DNA of 64,000 bases from Bactrocera neohumeralis (Eukaryota > Arthropoda > Insecta > Diptera > Tephritidae), in the NCBI RefSeq assembly GCF_024586455.1, contig NW_026089623.1:16806236-16870235 (forward strand), in the 5' to 3' direction. Each line of letters opens with the position of its first letter. The stretch's first letter is position 1. The notes below the pieces were generated by a model. That model was given only the letters and a program-made list of their open reading frames with translations, was not told where the DNA came from and made no database searches. Both the position numbers and the translations under genes were made by a program. Below are positions 31,297 to 42,600 of this stretch, piece by piece.

Positions 31297-32640
31297 ATTA
31301 CACAAGCAGAAGCTGTGCATACACATATGAATATTTCTCCGTTTGATAACGTAGTCCTGGTAACAGCAAAAATTTTCGGGATTCATAGGTGTGCTACAGA
31401 TTGGGTACAGCACAGCTAAAGTTGCTGCTGCCAAGAAATAAAAAACACATTCAAATTCTATGTATCGATTCGTCGTCGACAAACATTAAATTTAAAACTT
31501 CAACTAACATCAAGGCGCAAGTCACCGGTTTCGAACTTCCATTAACGTTTTGCATTATATTGCACATTACTAATCAATTAGTTCCAGAAAAAAATATTTC
31601 AACATAGAATATACCAGACAATATTGTACTTGCTACTGATGAATTTTATTTACCACAAAAATACATAGATATATTGCACTTTACCGTATGTAGGCCAAAT
31701 TCATCCTGTGTCTAATTTACCCATATTGCAAAAGACGCTTTAAAACTTGATGGTTTCGAGACACTTTAACCCCCATCCCGACCCTCACGTCAGGGCAGGC
31801 ATATTTTGTTTTTAAATGTTAATTTAAATATATTTAGAGTGTAGCAAACGACTTGCGCTTCCAGGTAGCTTCCTAGAATTTTATTGTCTATAGAATTCAG
31901 AAAAAAAATTCAAGGATATCGTATCGAAAAGGACGAAAAAAGGATACACCAATGGTGCTTGGCTAGACCCCATATATTTTGTATGAAAATATATGTATGA
32001 ACTTTCGTATGTTTCTATCACTTCGCACGGTTGATTTATCTGTTTTCATGTTGGTTACATGCCCAAATTGATTTGTATGTTTATCTAGGTCAAATACTTT
32101 AGCCGCTAGAGCGTTTTAAAGGTTAAGAAAAATGTAATTTTTCTCAAAATGTTACATTTTTTGTGAGCGCTTTTGCCACGCCAAGCGTGAACAAGGCAGT
32201 CAATTTGATTTTAACCAAATCGAGAGGTAAGAAATTTCAAAAATGTATCTATATTGTACATATATGAGCGTAAATACAACACGTATTTCCATACAAATGT
32301 ATGTAAACACCACTTGGCCTAGCCAAGCACCATTGGTCTCGACTAAGTGTATCAGACCGTTGATCTCGACCAGGGTTAAGACAGACAATAACAACATATC
32401 TAAAACATATAAAAATATATATATGTATAAATCATATAAAAATAAGAATAAGTTACAAAGTACCATCACACGGGCTTAAAATCGTATACAACATAGTTGT
32501 GACCAATTATACGAGAAAATCGTGTCAATAAGACCTTGCTGCAGAATATTTGTAAAGAAAACTTGGATCATATGAGCGTTGTAAAAAATCTAAATTTCAG
32601 CGAACCGCTTTATTTTATCAGTACTGTTTACGCGCAACAA
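31297..32640 (+). pseudogene. BEL protease and protease-RT linker fragment, split by TTAA insertion
   Basis: In changing frames: NVVLVTAKIFGIHR-type protease start (about 31347), VTGFELPLTFCI (about 31527) and NIPDNIVLATDEFYLP (about 31613), VGQIHPVSNLPILQKTL (about 31690-31745), and after an insertion at 31770-32375 the linker up to NLDHMSVVKNLNFSEPLYF (about 32565-32620). These are typical of the BEL protease C-terminus and the pre-RT linker. A second copy of the last two segments stands at 46020-46345 without the insertion. With the gag fragment at 23017-23199 this is probably one BEL copy split by Gypsy 1. Confidence 0.65.
31770..32375. mobile_element. 606 bp TTAA-flanked insertion (piggyBac-like, non-autonomous)
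   Basis: TTAA flanks both sides (31766-31769 and 32376-32379). The homologous BEL copy has the uninterrupted site ACACTTTAAAACAGAC at 46101-46116. The ends are CCC... and ...GGG, as in piggyBac termini. A subterminal inverted repeat CCAATGGTGCTTGGCTAG (about 31951) is matched by CTAGCCAAGCACCATTGG (about 32319). It has no coding frame. Confidence 0.6.
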
Positions 32641-33065
32641 CCTTAATTTTATAAAATACTTAAACTTAAAGAATGTACATTAAAATACAACTATAAGGAT
32701 TTATTAAATTTTGATTGTACATTAAAATGCAACCATGTAGATGTATGTCCTGTTATTTGTCTGTGCTAGCTCCCCTGCGGCTTACCCTTTTGCGTTGGCT
32801 CATTCTCTTTTAATTTGCTGGTGGAATGGTACATACACCGACAAGGAGCACAATTATTTTAGCGAACGATCGTACGATCGAATTATTGAAGTTAAATAAA
32901 GTACGAATCGGCTTAAAATAAGTGTTTTACTTTGCCACCCGCCAACATTCTAATATAATTGTGGTATTAGCGATCAAATATTCGTGATATTTGTGACTTA
33001 ATACAATTGTGGAAATTTGCGCTTAAAATTAATTTACATTGCGGAGTGCCATTTGCTAAGCTGTT
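32641..33065 (+). other. Pao-like element 5' region (LTR/leader candidate)
   Basis: Non-coding DNA before the Pao-like gag start. It contains a repeated TGTACATTAAAAT.CAAC (about 32673 and 32716) and a stretch ending CCCGCCAACA at about 32950 that could be an LTR end. No second LTR copy is present in the window, so the call is weak. Confidence 0.3.
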
Positions 33066-34148
33066 ATGCCTGACTTGCGGAACTTTGATGGTGCAGTTAT
33101 TGATGATAGCGTGATCCCGTTTACCGGTGCACATACCAACTACGTGGAAACACCTCTTAATGTGGATAACGCAATAACTGGGACACAGTCTTCAATACTA
33201 AGTAGTATGTCAAATACAAATACGACACAAATTAATTTTTCACCTATTTTTTCCACAAATGTTGCTGCGACTATGACGATCACACCTGCTCAATATTCAT
33301 CGGATGGTTTATATCAAATTTCGTCACATTCTTCGCTGCCGTTTGGGTCCGGAGGCGTGGATATGGCTATGAATCAACCACCAACATATGCGGGCATGCC
33401 TAAGGAACATAACCACGTGGGGCTCTATAACAAACTGCCTTCAGTTGTTGGTGGACCCCAAATGAACTCTACATTTGCTCATTCATCCGCACGCGTGTTT
33501 GGTCAGAGCCAGCACGTACCAATGAGTTCAGTTTATACGTCCACTTATGGAGGAAACGCCTTTCAAAACGCGCAACTACCTCGCGTCACATCTTTGGCTA
33601 ATGGAGATGGGTGCAGTGCTGCCGCACAATATAACCCCTTCTCTCCTGCACGCAACTATTTCGGGCAACCACATGGAGGTTTTGCGCCCATCAACGATAG
33701 TACATGGAGGCAGGTTCAGAATAGTTCTGACGTGAGTTTAAACCCATCACATATAGCGTCTAGACAGGCGATAAGCAAAGATTTGCCACCTTTCTCCGGA
33801 AGGCCAGAAGAATGGCCATTGTTTATAACAAACTATGAACAGTCAACAGAACGCTGCGGGTTTTCTGAACAAGAAAACTTAATACGATTACAAAAATCAC
33901 TGCGCGGTGCCGCTCTTGAAGCTGTTCGAGGAAAATTGATGATGCCATCTACAGTTCATCTAGCCATCGAAACTCTTCGTATGCTTTTCGGGAGGCCAGA
34001 CGTTATACATAACACCCTACAACGGAAATTGAGACAGATGCCAGCAGTGAGGACCGATCGACTGAATACCCTTATCGATCTCGCGTTGGGTGTACAAAAG
34101 TATAGAGCAACCATCTCAACAATTCTATGCTTATCAATGAGTTGCTGA
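33066..34148 (+). pseudogene. Pao-like gag, 3' end frameshifted
   Basis: From ATG 33066: a long Ser/Thr/Asn/Gly-rich N-terminal region (residues 1-235), then the DUF1759-like gag core at residues 238-355 (DLPPFSGRPEEWPLFITNY, then LIRLQKSLRGAALEAVRGKL). The frame ends at 34148; the normal continuation (ELLSKLPGDMKLDWGR) is in the frame of 34127-34375. This gag differs clearly from that of the BEL element at 2.1 kb and is of the Pao type. Truncated relatives lacking pol, as here, are frequent. Confidence 0.75.
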
Positions 34149-35110
34149 GTAAACTTCCTGGGGATATGAAATTAGACTGGGGTCGTCGTCGAATGACCAT
34201 CTCAAGGGTAGATGTCGTGGCCTTTGATGAATGGTTATTAGCGCTGACATCATGTAACGCTGCGGAAAAAAGGTGTTTGAAAAGAGCAATAGGCAAAAAG
34301 TTTTCGTACACGACGAAACACCAAAAGAGCCTGGCCCAACGAAAACGCGTAAAGAGGAAACTAAACATTCCATAGCTTGTGCTCTGTGCGACAAAGAGCA
34401 CAATCTTGCCGATTGTCCAAACTTCCTAGCAAAGAGCCGAAATGAACGTTGGCAGTTAATCAAGGACAAAAGACTATGCATTGGACGCTTTAAGTCTCAC
34501 ATAGTTAGACGCTGCACCTCTAAGCAAGTTTGCGGAGTAGATGGATGTAGAATGGTGCACAACCTGCTACTACATAGCCAAAATGCTGCAGCTAAGACTA
34601 GTCGGGTAAATACAATCCTAGTTCATCAACGTAAGTTTAGGAGAGCCATTTTTCGTTACATTCCGGTAATATTGTATGGTCCTAAAGCCACAGTGGAGAT
34701 ATTTGCGTTGATTGATGAGGGAGCATCATGCACATTGATGGACAGTAAATTGGCTGAGCAGCTAGGTCTCGACGGCCATGGTGAAGACTTGTGCTTGAGA
34801 TGGACAGGCGACATAATACAGGAGGAGTTAAACTCAAAGGTTTTAAGCTGTGAAATATCTGCAAGAGAGAGAAACTCTAGACGATATCGTATGCACAATA
34901 TTCGAACAATCACTGACCTCGAGTTACCGCAACAAACTCTCGACGCAGACACTTTAAAAGAGCAAAAACACCTGAAGTCATTGCCTATTCTACCATACAC
35001 CGACTGCAAAGCGCGATTATTAATAGGCTTGGACAACACGGCTAAACTTTGCGTACCTGTGGAGGAGAAGGAGCTGAAGGTGATGATCAAATAGCTGCGC
35101 GTTGCAAAAT
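34149..35110 (+). pseudogene. Pao-like gag end, zinc knuckles and protease
   Basis: A first short frame (to about 34300) completes the gag core. The frame from 34273 to 35094 has a knuckle CALCDKEHNLADC, a second one that has lost its middle Cys (CIGRFKSHIVRRC), and a third CGVDGCRMVHNLLLH. The retropepsin follows with ALIDEGASCTLMD (about 34705), where DEG replaces the usual DSG/DTG as in other Pao elements. Coding similarity stops near 35110; RT, RNase H and integrase are missing. The hAT end at 35218 follows. Confidence 0.7.
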
Positions 35111-35344
35111 AGGTTGGTCAGTATATGGTCAGGATAAGTAAGGATAAGTTTGCAGCTGTATTTGTATTTTGCACACAGATGCTCCTTGCTACTACGAACC
35201 CCTATCATCCCCTAAACCAGTGGTCGGCATTTCTTAGCACAATTGTGCAAACTAACTTCACACGTACGCTTACGCTCTATCGTTCAGTCGTTGTCGAGCC
35301 AGCAACGAATTAACATCACGCAAGACTATAGCGAAAAACCAAAT

Positions 35345-35497
35345 ATGCCCTGCGAGAAATATTTTATGATTCTAAATGCCTTTGGTGCTATGCAATGCCT
35401 TTTATGTTCCAAGTCTTTTAAAGATAATAGGGAATATATCCTTAAAAGACATTTTGTTAATTTTCATTATACTATTAATTATTTAGATGAAAAATAA
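35345..35497 (+). pseudogene. BED-type zinc finger fragment of a hAT transposase
   Basis: A short frame with MQCLLCSKSFKDN followed by ILKRHFVNFH, the C-x2-C...H-x4-H pattern of BED fingers at the N-terminus of hAT transposases. It starts about 130 bases inside the hAT left end, the right place for such a protein. Nothing of the catalytic part remains; AT-rich DNA follows to 35890. Confidence 0.5.
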
Positions 35498-36037
35498 CGA
35501 AAATGTCTTTTTAAAGAAAAAAAATATTTTTTTTTTTGCAAAAAATATCTGATTGGTTACGTAAAAATGAATACTTAGATTATAGTGAACGTATTAATCA
35601 AAACCTAACTTTTTTCAGATTTAAAATTTATTTGTTCCAAACAACGCAATAAAATTTCTTCAACCCATTTAAAAAATATTATTTTAATAAGAAATTGTCA
35701 TAAAAAGATTGATATAGAAAAATGTATTAAAGATATAACATTAAACAATTAGTTTAAGCCATATTTAGATATATAAATTATTTCCTTCATTTCGAGAAAC
35801 TGCAGAACTTCTTATTTACATATCTGTTTATAATGAGATCTGAGATTAGAATAATCGTTTATTTATATATAGCTTTAGTTTTATTGAATACTAGGTTTTT
35901 ACCCGCGGCTTCGCCCGCAGTGGAGCCATTAAATAAATATGAGAGATAAAGGGTAAGGATATAATAATAGAAATGAGTCAATATGACTACTAAATGTTAT
36001 TGCTTGGCTGAGATCAACAATTTTTAAAAATTACTAC

Positions 36038-36052
36038 AGACAATGAAGGTTT
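36038..36052. repeat. target site duplication of RTE copy B, left
   Basis: AGACAATGAAGGTTT, repeated exactly at 38184-38198 on the far side of the element. Confidence 0.9.
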
Positions 36053-38183
36053 CTTCTTCTTAATTGGCGTAGACACCGCTTACGCGATTATAGCCGAGTT
36101 AACAACAGCGCGCCAGTCGTTTCTTCTTTTCGCTGCGTGGCGCCAATTGGATATTCCAAGCGAAGCCAGGTCCTTCTCCACTTGGTCCTTCCAACGGAGT
36201 GGAGGTCTTCCTCTTCCTCTGCTTCCCCCGGCGGGTACTGCGTCGAATACTTTCAGAGCTGGAGTGTTTTCATCCATCCGGACAACATGACCTAGCCAGC
36301 GTAGCCGCTGTCTTTTAATTCGCTGAACTATGTCAATGTCGTCATATATCTCGTACAGCTCATCGTTCCATCGGATGCGATATTCGCCGTGGTCAATGCG
36401 CAAAGGACCATAAATCTTTCGCAGAATTTTTCTCTCGAAAACTCGTAACGTCGACTCATCGGTTGCTGTCATCGCCCAAGCCTCTGCACCATATAGCAGG
36501 ACGGGAATTATGAGCGACTTATAGAGTTTAGCTTTTGTTCGTCGAGAGAGGACTTTACTTTTCAATTGCCTACTCAGTCCAAAGTAGCACCTGTTGGCAA
36601 GAGCAATCCTGCGTTGGATTTCCAGGCTGACATTATTAGTGGTGTTAATGCTGGTTCCTAAATAGACGAAATTATCTACAACTTCAAAGTTATGACTGTC
36701 AACAGTGACGTGAGAGCCAAGTAGCGAGTGCGACGACTGTTTGTTTGATAACAGGAGATATTTCGTTTTGCCCTCGTTCACTACCAGACCCATTTTCTGT
36801 GCTTCCTTGTCCAGCCTGGAGAAAGCAGAACTAACGGCGCGGGTGTTGAGGCCGATGATATCAATATCGTCGGCATACGCCAACAGCTGTACACTCTTAT
36901 AGAAGATGGTACCTTCTCTGTTTAGTTCTGCAGCTCGAACTATTTTCTCCAGGAGCAGGTTGAAGAAGTCGCACGATAGGGAGTCGCCTTGTCTGAAACC
37001 TCGTTTGGTATCGAACGGCTCGGAGAGGTCCTTCCCGATCCTGACGGAGCTTTTCGTGTTGTTCAACGTCAGTTTACACAGCCGTATTAGTTTTGCGGGG
37101 ATACCAAATTCAGACATCGCGGCATAAAGGCAGCTCCTTTTCGTGCTGTCGAAAGGAGCTTTGAAATCGACGAAGAGGTGGTGTGTGTCGATTCTCCTTT
37201 CACGGGTCTTTTCCAAGATTTGGCGCATGGTGAATATCTGGTCGGTTGTTGATTTTCCAGGTCTGAAGCCACACTGATAAGGTCCAATCAGTTTGTTGAC
37301 GGTGGGCTTTAATCTTTCACACAATACGCTCGATAGAACCTTATATGCGATGTTGAGGAGGCTAATCCCACGGTGGGGGGTCTCCTTTTTTATTTCCATA
37401 TTTCCATATTTTACAAAGAAGCTGATGTATGCTCCTTATCAGTTCTTCGCCGCCGTGTTTGAATAGCTCGGCCGGTAGTCCGTCGGCCCCTGCCGCTTTG
37501 TTGTTCTTGAGGCGGGCAATTGCTATTCGAACTTCTTCATGGTCGGGTAATGGAACGTCTGCTCCATCGTCATCGATTGGGGAATCGGGTTCTCCTTCTC
37601 CTGATGTTGTGCGTTCACTGCCATTCAGCAGGCTGGAGAAGTGTTCCCTCCATAATTTAACTATGCTCTGAGCATCAGTGACTAGATCACCTTTGGGGGT
37701 TCTACAAGAGTATGCTCCGGTCTTGAAACCTTCTGTAAGCCGCCGCATTTTTTCGTAGAATTTTCGAGCATTACCCCTGTCGGCCAGCTTATCAAGCTCT
37801 TCATACTCACGCATTTCGGCCTCTTTCTTTTTCTGTCTGCAAATGCGTCTCGCTTCCCTCTTCAACTCTCGGTATCTATCCCATCCCGCACGTGTAGTGG
37901 TCGATCGTAACGTTGCGAGGTAGGCAGCTTGTTTTCTCTCCGCTGATTTCTCTGATCGCCATTCACTTGGGAGTGCCCAGAAACGATTCTTTTACACATG
38001 GCTCAAGCAGCTCACTACTTCCGGTCTTTGACCAAGTATCCTCTGGGTAGCCTAAGAACATCCGTTCGAAGGCGAGCTAAAGTGAGAAGGCGAAACATTC
38101 CCTACAAGGGTTGTGCGCTGGGCTTGGGACCCGCCACGTAAAAAAACAATACCAATGAAAACCTTAAAACAGCCTCGGATGAG
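36053..38183 (-). mobile_element. RTE-like retrotransposon copy B with inverted 5' segment
   Basis: A 15 bp direct duplication flanks the insertion in Helitron 2. From 37945 down to 36053 the element is in minus orientation and ends in a short GAA tail. From 37946 to 38183 its own 5' untranslated region is present in plus orientation; the direct counterpart is at about 42640-42846 in copy C. This is the form produced by twin priming during target-primed reverse transcription. Confidence 0.85.
36080..37945 (-). pseudogene. RTE endonuclease/RT protein, copy B, RT to C-terminus
   Basis: The minus frame 37865-37362 (167 codons) covers the linker after the endonuclease and the start of RT (AAGADGLPAELFKHGG). 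The frame 37399-36080 (439 codons) covers RT fingers, palm and thumb with GPYQCGFRPGKSTTDQIF, GFRQGDSLSCDFFN, the catalytic LLAYADDIDIIG, and the C-terminal domain LRWLGHVVRMDENTPALKV, ending RNDWRAVVNSAIIA. The reading frames change at about 37380 in a short damaged region. The endonuclease domain is missing because of the 5' inversion. This is the best-preserved RT of the family in the window. In autonomous relatives this protein nicks the target and copies element RNA onto it. Confidence 0.85.
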
Positions 38184-38198
38184 AGACAATGAAGGTTT
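38184..38198. repeat. target site duplication of RTE copy B, right
   Basis: AGACAATGAAGGTTT, identical to 36038-36052. Confidence 0.9.
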
Positions 38199-38321
38199 AA
38201 CACCTTAAAATATGCGTATTGAAATGCAACATTAAATGTTAAAATATATTTCACCGTAACAAAAATTAATTAATCTGAATTCTAACAATTTAAAAAAATA
38301 AAATAAAATATAAATAAAGTA

Positions 38322-39718
38322 TTAATCTAGGATATTTATGCAGACAATGTTATAAGTTTTCCCGTCGGGTGCAAATATGTGTAAATTCCGGGCATTAGAC
38401 ACACGTGAACAGGCTACATAAAGTTGACCATGAGAGAAGCATGGCTTTTCTAAATGCACTCCTGCTACCTGTAATGTTTGTCCTTGTGCCTTGCTTATAG
38501 TAACTGCAAAGCTAAGCTTGACGGGAAACTGAACCCTTTTAAATTGGAATAGAAGATCAGTGGGAATAATTGGTATCCGAGGTATTATAACACTATTTCC
38601 CTTACCGACACCTGTTAAAATAGTAACACCAAGTATGTTCGGTCCCATTTTTGTTATCCGAAGCTTTGTTCCATTACATAGCCAGGAGCATATAGATTTC
38701 GCATAAGCGTTACTGGTACATTTAGTTTGAATTGAAGTTTACTTGACACCCGATAGTTCAAGTGAATTTAAAAACTCCACAGGATATGAAGTACTTAGTT
38801 TCGTATCTATAATTGTATCCATTGACAAATATTCCTTCATTTCTCCTTGAACCCCTTTTAAAATGACAGTGTTGATCCTATTAACAATTTAATTTCTTGG
38901 TGCTAATATTGCTCTTGCACACAACCACTGATCACTACACAAATTTTGTTGCAATTCTGGAAAAACATTAGCAATGAGATCCACATCACTTTCTACTAAA
39001 TTACAAAATTCTCTTGACAGTAATATGTAGCCTTCAGCGTCAACATCTAAACAATCATCATAAATTTTCAACAACATTTCTGCGTGAAGTCCTGAATCCA
39101 CGTCATTATGAAGATGCACTCTCATATTCGTTTTCAGGCGGAGTTTTTCAAGTGTCGACCATAAGCTTTATGATTTAATGCACGCTTGAATTTCATCTGC
39201 TGGTGTCCCCCTCTGAATCACTGGGAGGGTTTGACGGAAATCACTTAGAAATTGCTTTGACTCATCTGCAACATTTAATAATAAAGTTTTCGAAGGCTCT
39301 TTTGGTTCACCAAGTAATGGAAGTGAAACTTTACCATCGGAACAGCACATTGCAGCAGTTTCATCTTTCCATTTAAAAGCATCGCGGTACTGACATTTTT
39401 TATTCATTGAGCCAATAACAATCAATGGATGATTATGATATTCAATTGAAGGATCATATTGAAACCCAGTACCATTAAACACATCCCAATCATTACGCAT
39501 GAAATTTCGGCGGCGCGTGGTCTGCATGTCTGCATTATGAATTATTCTCGCCTGCGATTGTTCTGGTGTTTCTATCGCTCTTCTAGTTGTCTGCAGTGCA
39601 GCTTGTTGGCGTTTCAGCTGCTCTCAAAACTCTTTGTCGCTCTGCTTGTTGTTGTCTTCTCAGCTCTGCGTGCCCGCGATGAATTTTTGGTTAGACCAGA
39701 TTTCCGCTTCCGAGACAT
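38322..39718 (-). pseudogene. Helitron 2 Rep/helicase, internally deleted
   Basis: Minus strand from MSRKRKSGLTKNSSRAR at 39718. After a frameshift the N-domain reads MQTTRRRNFMRNDWDVF (39527) to KTLLLNVADESKQFL (about 39250) and then passes without interruption into helicase sequence SDFRQTLPVIQRGTPADE. So the Rep domain with HUH and Tyr motifs, and the Walker A part of the helicase, are deleted. Further pieces: NMRVHLHNDVDSGLHAEM (39125 down) and the helicase end with KAQGQTLQVAGVH and GQLYVACSRV (about 38520-38390). It could not drive transposition. Confidence 0.75.
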
Positions 39719-40352
39719 TTTCAAAGAAAAACAGAGTAAGAATTAACATCAGCGAGTAAGATCTAAAATAATAAAATGACAGCTAACCACAAAAATTGTG
39801 GATTACCTCAAAAATTTGAATAGTTTTATATTGCATGTAACGACTGAAGAAAATAACGATAAATAAAGAAAAATTAGAAACAGTTGAAACAATATTCAAT
39901 TGAATTAGATATTGTCGTCACCGCCGGTAATACAGTGGGACGGTATTACAGTATTAGGGTTGAAACTTTATTACTGTAATGATAGATGGCGTTGAAGTAG
40001 CTAAATTTGACGATTTTTTGACAAACAATTTTTTTTATCTTTCGTAAAATTTTGTTTTTTAATATAAAGTACCTTTCTTCCAATACTTTCAAGAGTATAT
40101 GTACAAAGTTTCATGATGATCGGTTAAGTAGTTTTTGCGTGAAAGCGGAACAAACAACCTTACATTCGCATTTATAATATTACTATGATTTTCATATATT
40201 TTTGCTCCAACGTAGTGAAAACATATTTAATTTTAAAATTTTATTGAAAAAGAATTTATTTTATAATTTTGCTTATAAAATTTGCTTAACTTTAATTCCA
40301 ATTTCTCACTGCTCACCAACGCAGTGACACATCCTCTCATGCCGACCACTGA

Positions 40353-40653
40353 AAGACCAATGATTAACTCATGCACTTCTGCTCTATTTCAAATACATTG
40401 TTTGTATATACATTAGGGTGTGTCATTCTGAGTCAACCTTTGTTTTCAACTGAAAAACAGGCTAAAAACTTTCGAAAATGTAAAAAAGAAAGTCACTCAA
40501 AAGAAGATTAATATTAATATTAAGGGGTGCCTGTTTCAAATTTTCTGTTTTCCATATAAATTACATGGAAAAAAAATCATTTTTTTTGTGGTAATTATTG
40601 TGCGGAGGTTATTATATGTGCACGCGATGGCTGCCAGTAGGGATGGTAGATAG
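40353..40653. other. no gene recognised
   Basis: AT-rich interval between the hAT right end and RTE copy C. It contains TTAGGGTGTGTCATTC at about 40413, which resembles the start of some MITEs, but no partner end was found. Confidence 0.3.
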
Positions 40654-42600
40654 CATTCAAAGTTCTGACTGTCAACAGTGACGTGAGTACCAAGTCGCGA
40701 GTGCGACGACTGTTTGTTTGATGACAGGAGATATTTCGTCTTGCCCTCGTTCACTTCCAGACCCATTTGCTTTACTTCCTTGTCCGGTCTGGAGAAAGCA
40801 GAACTAACGACGCAGGTATTAAGGCAGATGATATCAATATCATCGGCATACGCCAGCAGCTGTACACTCTTATAAAAGATTGTACCTGTTCGATTAAGTT
40901 CTGCAGCTCGAGTTATTTTCTCCAGCAGCAGGATGAAGAAGTCGCACGATAGGGAGCCGCCTTGTCTGAAACCTCGTTTGGTATCGAACGGCTCGGATAA
41001 GTCCTTCCCGATCCTGACGGAGCTTTTCATGTTGCTCAACGTCAGCTTACATAGCAGTATTAGTTTTGCGGGTATACCAAATTCAGACATCGTGGCATAA
41101 AGGCAGCTCCTTTTCGTGCTGTCGAAATCAGCTTTGAAAGCGACGAAGAGGTGGTGTGTGTCGATTCTCCTTTCACTGGTCTTTTCCAAGATTTGGCGCA
41201 TGGTGAATATCTGGTCGGTTGTTAATTTGCCACGCCTAAAGCCACACTGATAAGGTCCAATCAGTTTGTTGACGGTGGGATTTAATCTTTCACACAATAC
41301 GCTCGATAGAACCTTGTACGCGATGTTGAGGAGGCTTATCCCACGGTAGTTGGCGCAGATTGTGGGGTCTCACTTTTTGTGAATTTGGCACAGCACACTT
41401 AAATTCCAATCGTTGGGCATGCTTTCGTCTGAACATATTTTGCAAAGACGCTGATGCATGCTCCTTATAAGTTCTTCGCCGCCGTGTTTGAATAGCTCGG
41501 CCGGCAATCCATCGGCCCCCGCTGCTTTGTTGTCCTTCAGACGGGTAATTGCTATTCGAATTTCTTCATAGTCGTGCAATGGAACGTATGCTCCATCGTC
41601 ATCGATTGGAGAATCGGCTTCGCCTTCACCTGGCGTTGTACTTTCACTGCCATTCAGCAGGCTGGAGAAGTGCTCCCTCCATAATTTAAGTATGCTCTGG
41701 ACGTCGGTCACTAGATTACCTTTGGGGGTTCTATAAGAGTATGCTAACCTTCAGTTAGCCGCCGCATCTCTTCGTAGAATTTTCGAGCATTACCCCTGTC
41801 GGCCAGCTTATCAAGCTCTTCGTACTCACTCATTTCTATCTCTTTCTTTCTCTGTCTACAAATGCGTCTCGCTTCCCTCTTCAACTCTCGATATCTATCC
41901 CATACGGCACGTGTTGTGGTCGATCGTAACATTTCGAGCTCCGCAGTCTGTTTTCTCTCCTTCTCTCTCGTCATACCAGCTGTTCTTTTGTATTTTCCGT
42001 AAACCAATGGTTTCGGTTGAAGCTGTACGTAAGGAGTTTGAGTCCCACACAGTTCCACAGTTCCCTTATACCAAGTTGTTGACGAGTGCTCTCAGAGAGC
42101 AGGAGTGCAAGTCGAGTAGAAAATCGTTTGGCTATCTGTTGTGATTGCAGCTTCTTAACGTCGAACCTTCCTTGTGTTTGTTGACGTGCATTTTTTGCTG
42201 TACAGAGGCGGGTGCGAATCTTGGCTGCCATAGGATAGTGGTCCGAGTCGATGTTAGGTCCTCGGAGCGCACGCGCATCTAAAACACCGGAGACGTGTCT
42301 TCCGTCTATCACAGCATGGTCGCTCTGGTTGGTGGTTTTTCGGGCGCCAGTGAAGTCGATCAGCCTCAACCCATTTGGGGTTCCTTTATATGGCCACTGT
42401 ATTAAATGCCACAAGGACCTACTCATCGCTGCCCTTGTCCCTTCCATGGCATTTTTTGGAAGGCGGTGATGTCAGCCTTTATTTTCACGAAGACATCAAC
42501 GAGCTGGGCAGCGACACCTTCCCAATTAAGGTACCGGACATTCCAGGTATATACCCTCAATTCGTAGTCCTTAATTCGTTAGCCATGGTCGTCATCAAAA
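40654..42600 (-). pseudogene. RTE endonuclease/RT protein, copy C, broken
   Basis: Frames on the minus strand: 42447-41971 (endonuclease end with NQSDHAVIDGRHVSG and DSDHYPMAAKIRTRL), 42058-41744 (basic linker), 41711-41370 (linker with AAGADGLPAELFKHG), 41297-40654 (RT with GPYQCGFRRGKLTTDQIF, FRQGGSLSCDFF and YADD). Relative to copy B, GFRQGD has become GFRQGG. Sequence details such as KEVKQMGLEVNEGKTKYLLSS group it with copy A against copy B. The endonuclease would have needed its N-terminal half, which the internal deletion removed. Confidence 0.75.

Larger units (their letters stand above)
35891..40188 (-). mobile_element. Helitron 2, both termini present, internally deleted
   Basis: Minus-strand 5' end TCATAGTAATATTATAAATG (from 40188) and 3' end with hairpin GCGGGCGAAGCCGCGGG, then TAAAAACCTAG ending at 35891. 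The insertion lies between A (35890) and T (40189), exactly as expected for Helitrons. It contains a shortened Rep/helicase gene and RTE copy B. Without the RTE it would be about 2.2 kb, much shorter than an autonomous element. Confidence 0.85.
35218..40352. mobile_element. hAT-type ends enclosing a Helitron and an RTE element
   Basis: CAGTGGTCGGCAT at 35218 and its reverse complement ATGCCGACCACTG ending at 40352 are matching hAT termini. Between them sits Helitron 2 (35891-40188); only about 840 bp belong to the hAT itself. The flanking octamers (CCCTAAAC and AAAGACCA) are not the same, so a target duplication is not preserved or the two ends come from different copies. Confidence 0.5.
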
